NCBI GenBank assembly: GCA_050743125.1
Contig: JBOGEB010000046.1
Span: forward strand, 1-25,924
DNA: 25,924 nt
Origin: JBOGEB01 sp050743125
Lineage (GTDB): Bacteria > Actinomycetota > Nitriliruptoria > Euzebyales > Egibacteraceae
Reading direction: 5' to 3'
Positions within the stretch are counted from its first letter, which is position 1; each line of letters begins with the position of its first letter. The position numbers and the translations under genes are program-made. Below the pieces are notes generated by a model, which was given only the letters and a program-made list of their open reading frames with translations, did no database searches and was not told the DNA's origin. Below, in pieces: positions 23,940 to 25,924 of the stretch.

Positions 23940-24677
23940 TCAGACCTTGCCGAAGCGGCGGGTGCGATGCTGGTACTCGGCGACGGCGGCGCGGAGGTGG
24001 TGGCGGGTGAAGTCGGGCCAGAGCACGTCGGTGAACACGAGCTCGGCGTACGCCGCCTCCCACAGCAGGAAGTTCGACAGCCGCTGCTCGCCGGAGGTAC
24101 GGACGAGCAGGTCGACGTCGGGAGTGTCCGGCTCGTACAGGCGGGCTTGCAGCGACTGTGCGTTCACGCGGTCAGGGCGGATCCGCCCCGAGGCCGCGTC
24201 CGCGGCGAGGCGGCGGGCGGCGTCGACGAGCTCAGCGCGACCGCCGTAGTTGAACGCCACTTGGAGCGTCATGCGAGTGTGGCGGGCGGTCTGCGCCTCG
24301 GTGCGCTCCATCATCTCGACCAGCCGGCGGGGCACCGGCCGGCCGCGACGGCCGATGAACCGGACCCGCACCTGCTGTTCGTCAAGCTCGTCCGCGCGGC
24401 GCAGCAGCAGGTCGCGGTTGAAGTTCATCAGGAACCGGACCTCGGACGGCGGTCGCTTCCAGTTCTCCGTCGAGAACGCGTAGACGGTGAGGCAGCCCAG
24501 GCCGAGCTCGAGCGCGCCTTCGACGGTCTCGAGCAGCGCCTTCTCCCCTGCCTCGTGGCCGGCGTTCCGCGGCAGCCCGCGCTGGGCGGCCCAGCGACCG
24601 TTGCCGTCCATGATCACCCCGACGTGCGCTGGCAGCCGGGTCGGGTCGAGGTCCGCGACGGTGTCTGTGGCGGTCAT
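23940..24677 (-). CDS. uppS: Isoprenyl transferase (undecaprenyl diphosphate synthase family)
   Basis: The product has 245 residues. It condenses isopentenyl diphosphate onto an allylic diphosphate in cis configuration to build the polyprenyl carrier for cell-wall synthesis. Key motifs: VGVIMDGNGRWAAQRGLPR with catalytic Asp24, GHEAGEKAL, LTVYAFSTENWKRPPSEV, LQVAFNYGGRAELVDA, and the IPP-binding DLLVRTSGEQRLSNFLLWEA with AYAELVFTDVLWPDF. Actinobacteria often have a second paralog making shorter decaprenyl or Z-farnesyl products, so product length is not certain. The ATG overlaps the recO stop (ATGA), a common recO-uppS arrangement. Confidence 0.96.
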   Translation of the reverse strand: MTATDTVADLDPTRLPAHVGVIMDGNGRWAAQRGLPRNAGHEAGEKALLETVEGALELGLGCLTVYAFSTENWKRPPSEVRFLMNFNRDLLLRRADELDEQQVRVRFIGRRGRPVPRRLVEMMERTEAQTARHTRMTLQVAFNYGGRAELVDAARRLAADAASGRIRPDRVNAQSLQARLYEPDTPDVDLLVRTSGEQRLSNFLLWEAAYAELVFTDVLWPDFTRHHLRAAVAEYQHRTRRFGKV

Positions 24678-25402
24678 CGCGGCACGAGGCTCCAGGCCCG
24701 CAACGGCCGGCCGAAGTGGTAGGTGAGGAAGCTGTGAATAAGCGCACCGGCGATGCGTCTGGCGCGCGGCGCGACCTCAGCCTGTGCAAGCGCAGCCCAG
24801 CTCGCGCTCATGAGTACACCAAGCAACGCCCGCGCCTCCGGATCTAGCGGCCTCGTGTCCCGCGGGGCGCAGCTCGAGCACAGCGCCCCTCCTCCCGCGA
24901 TCGAGAATACTGCGTGCACGCCCGCCAGGCCGCACGAGGCGCACCCGTCAAGGGTCGGCTGGTAGCCCGCCACCCCCGCGAGGCGCAGCAGGTACGCGTC
25001 GAGCACGAGCGCCGGCTCGCGGGGACCGGGCGCGAGCGCCCTCAACCCGTCGAGCAGGAGGAGGAACAGCGGGACCGAGCGCTCGTCGGGCTGCGCGAGG
25101 TGGTCAGCGGCCTCGGCCATCGTCGACCCGCACGCCGAGCGCACGTAGTCCTCGCGGACGGCCGCGAACGAGGTGATCAGCTCGGCCTGCGTCACGATGT
25201 CCAGCTCCCGGCCCTCATGCAGCTGAAGGTCGACGTGGCTGAACGGCTCGAGCCGCCCGCCGAACCTCGAGCCGGGTCGGCGCACCCCCTTCGCGACCGC
25301 GCGGACCTTGCCCCGTCCCTGTGTGCACAGGTGCACGATCCGGTCGGTCTCGCCGAGCTTGTACGTACGCAGGACGATGCCCTGCTCGCGGTACAGCGCC
25401 AT
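24674..25402 (-). CDS. recO: DNA repair protein RecO
   Basis: The product has 242 residues. RecO works with RecR to load RecA on SSB-coated single-stranded DNA in gap repair. The N-terminal OB-fold begins LYREQGIVLRTYKLGETDRI, then VHLCTQGRGKVRAVAKGVRR. A helical domain follows, with a four-Cys zinc finger at Cys154/Cys157 and Cys175/Cys178 (CASCG, CSSC). Length is normal. The start ATG 25402 has AAAGGA only at a longer than usual distance, so the ribosome binding site is weak. It is translationally coupled to uppS. Confidence 0.95.
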   Translation of the reverse strand: MALYREQGIVLRTYKLGETDRIVHLCTQGRGKVRAVAKGVRRPGSRFGGRLEPFSHVDLQLHEGRELDIVTQAELITSFAAVREDYVRSACGSTMAEAADHLAQPDERSVPLFLLLLDGLRALAPGPREPALVLDAYLLRLAGVAGYQPTLDGCASCGLAGVHAVFSIAGGGALCSSCAPRDTRPLDPEARALLGVLMSASWAALAQAEVAPRARRIAGALIHSFLTYHFGRPLRAWSLVPR

Positions 25403-25924
25403 GCATGAAGGCTATTCCTTTCGGGTGGCCGGCCGGGGCAGGTTGGCGCGGTCAGCGTACGACGCCGAGCACTCCAACCTCCCCGCTGGGACGGTGTGCG
25501 CTTCCGCAACGTCCCAGGTGAGCCTTCGTCCTGCTTCTTAGAGCGTGTTTGAGAATCGCGGCCTTGCTGCCGGCAGGTGGATGACTTTCCTCCGGATCCG
25601 AAGGAAAATTGCAGGTCAGACGGGCAAGGCGGCAGCTCGGATCCAACTTTCCTTTGCATCCGAAGGAAAGCTGCAACCGGCGGGGCGGGGCGGGCACGCA
25701 GCGGCGCCGACGCCCGCACCAGTCCGCGCGGCGCTCGCAGACCGCAGGTCAGACCGCGCAAGCGGGTGCCGGACGCGGCCTCGCGCAGCTGCGAAGGAAG
25801 TGTCTATGGCCCTCGGGCCAGCTGTGCTGATGACATTGGATGCGGGTCGGCCCGGAGACGTCGGTGCCGCTTGGTGCTGGGAGCCCGTTGGAAAGTGTGA
25901 CGTGAGGGCCTGAGGAAGTTGTGG
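25403..25924. other. 522-base stretch without a convincing gene
   Basis: Several short frames on both strands overlap one another and none shows a recognisable product. Two imperfect palindromes lie within it. Near the right end an ATG at 25807 behind GAAGGAAG opens only 35 codons, and GAGGAAGTT precedes a GTG at 25921 that could start a plus-strand gene continuing outside the window; neither can be confirmed here. Confidence 0.4.
25586..25669. repeat. Two copies of an imperfect 22-base palindrome
   Basis: Copies at 25586-25607 and 25648-25669 share TTTCCT at the left and ATCCGAAGGAAA at the right, followed by xxTGCA. The first is palindromic around CGGATCCG with one mismatched pair; the second has two. 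They lie 62 bases apart upstream of recO. Candidates are an extragenic palindromic element or a dyad operator. Confidence 0.65.

Noticed and set aside
25545..25913. 122-codon plus-strand frame at the right end
   Set aside because: It runs through both palindromes, has no ribosome binding site at its start and no recognisable domain.

Overview
The window looks like a piece of a high-GC actinobacterial (Actinomycetota) chromosome. The evidence is a WhiB-type iron-sulfur regulator, a SARP-like regulator, a dgt-dnaG-rpoD cluster, a recO-uppS pair, frequent GTG starts, many ATGA/GTGA gene overlaps and strong G/C third-position bias. I cannot fix the class from this stretch alone.

Left part (1-4950): an accessory, partly decayed region. 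A SARP/BTAD-like regulator with a P-loop NTPase domain runs leftward off the window edge. Diverging from it is a chain of four tiny overlapping ORFs ending in a WhiB-like protein. A GntR/UTRA repressor with its own promoter and inverted repeat follows, then a broken tyrosine integrase (two in-frame TAG codons and two frame changes). The integrase abuts the 3' end of a tRNA with anticodon CAT. This is the expected layout for the remnant of an integrative element that used this tRNA as its attachment site.

Next (4950-5750): an HTH plus LAGLIDADG-like gene, broken by a one-base frameshift, is squeezed between the CAT tRNA and tRNA-Asn(GTT). Its stop codon lies inside tRNA-Asn.

Housekeeping block (5775-10881, minus strand): dgt-like HD hydrolase, DNA primase (dnaG), primary sigma factor (rpoD) and a kelch-repeat lipoprotein, probably one transcription unit. 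The dGTPase-like protein has lost several signature residues. dnaG and rpoD appear to overlap by 98 bases.

Middle (10900-15084): a GC-rich tandem repeat, a small two-helix membrane protein, an FGGY gluconokinase, a fused membrane/spermidine-synthase-like protein and a VapBC toxin-antitoxin pair.

Right part (15089-25402, all minus strand): reading in the direction of transcription it is recO-uppS, a small DUF1345/channel-like membrane protein, a sigma-factor-like HTH protein, a 1001-residue NACHT NTPase with an array of nearly identical 31-residue HEAT-like repeats, then an AapJQMP-type amino-acid ABC transporter. The HTH and NACHT genes overlap by ATGA and form the strongest candidate for an undescribed system: a sigma-like regulator paired with an NLR-like STAND NTPase. 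The last 520 bases hold no convincing gene but contain two copies of an imperfect palindrome.
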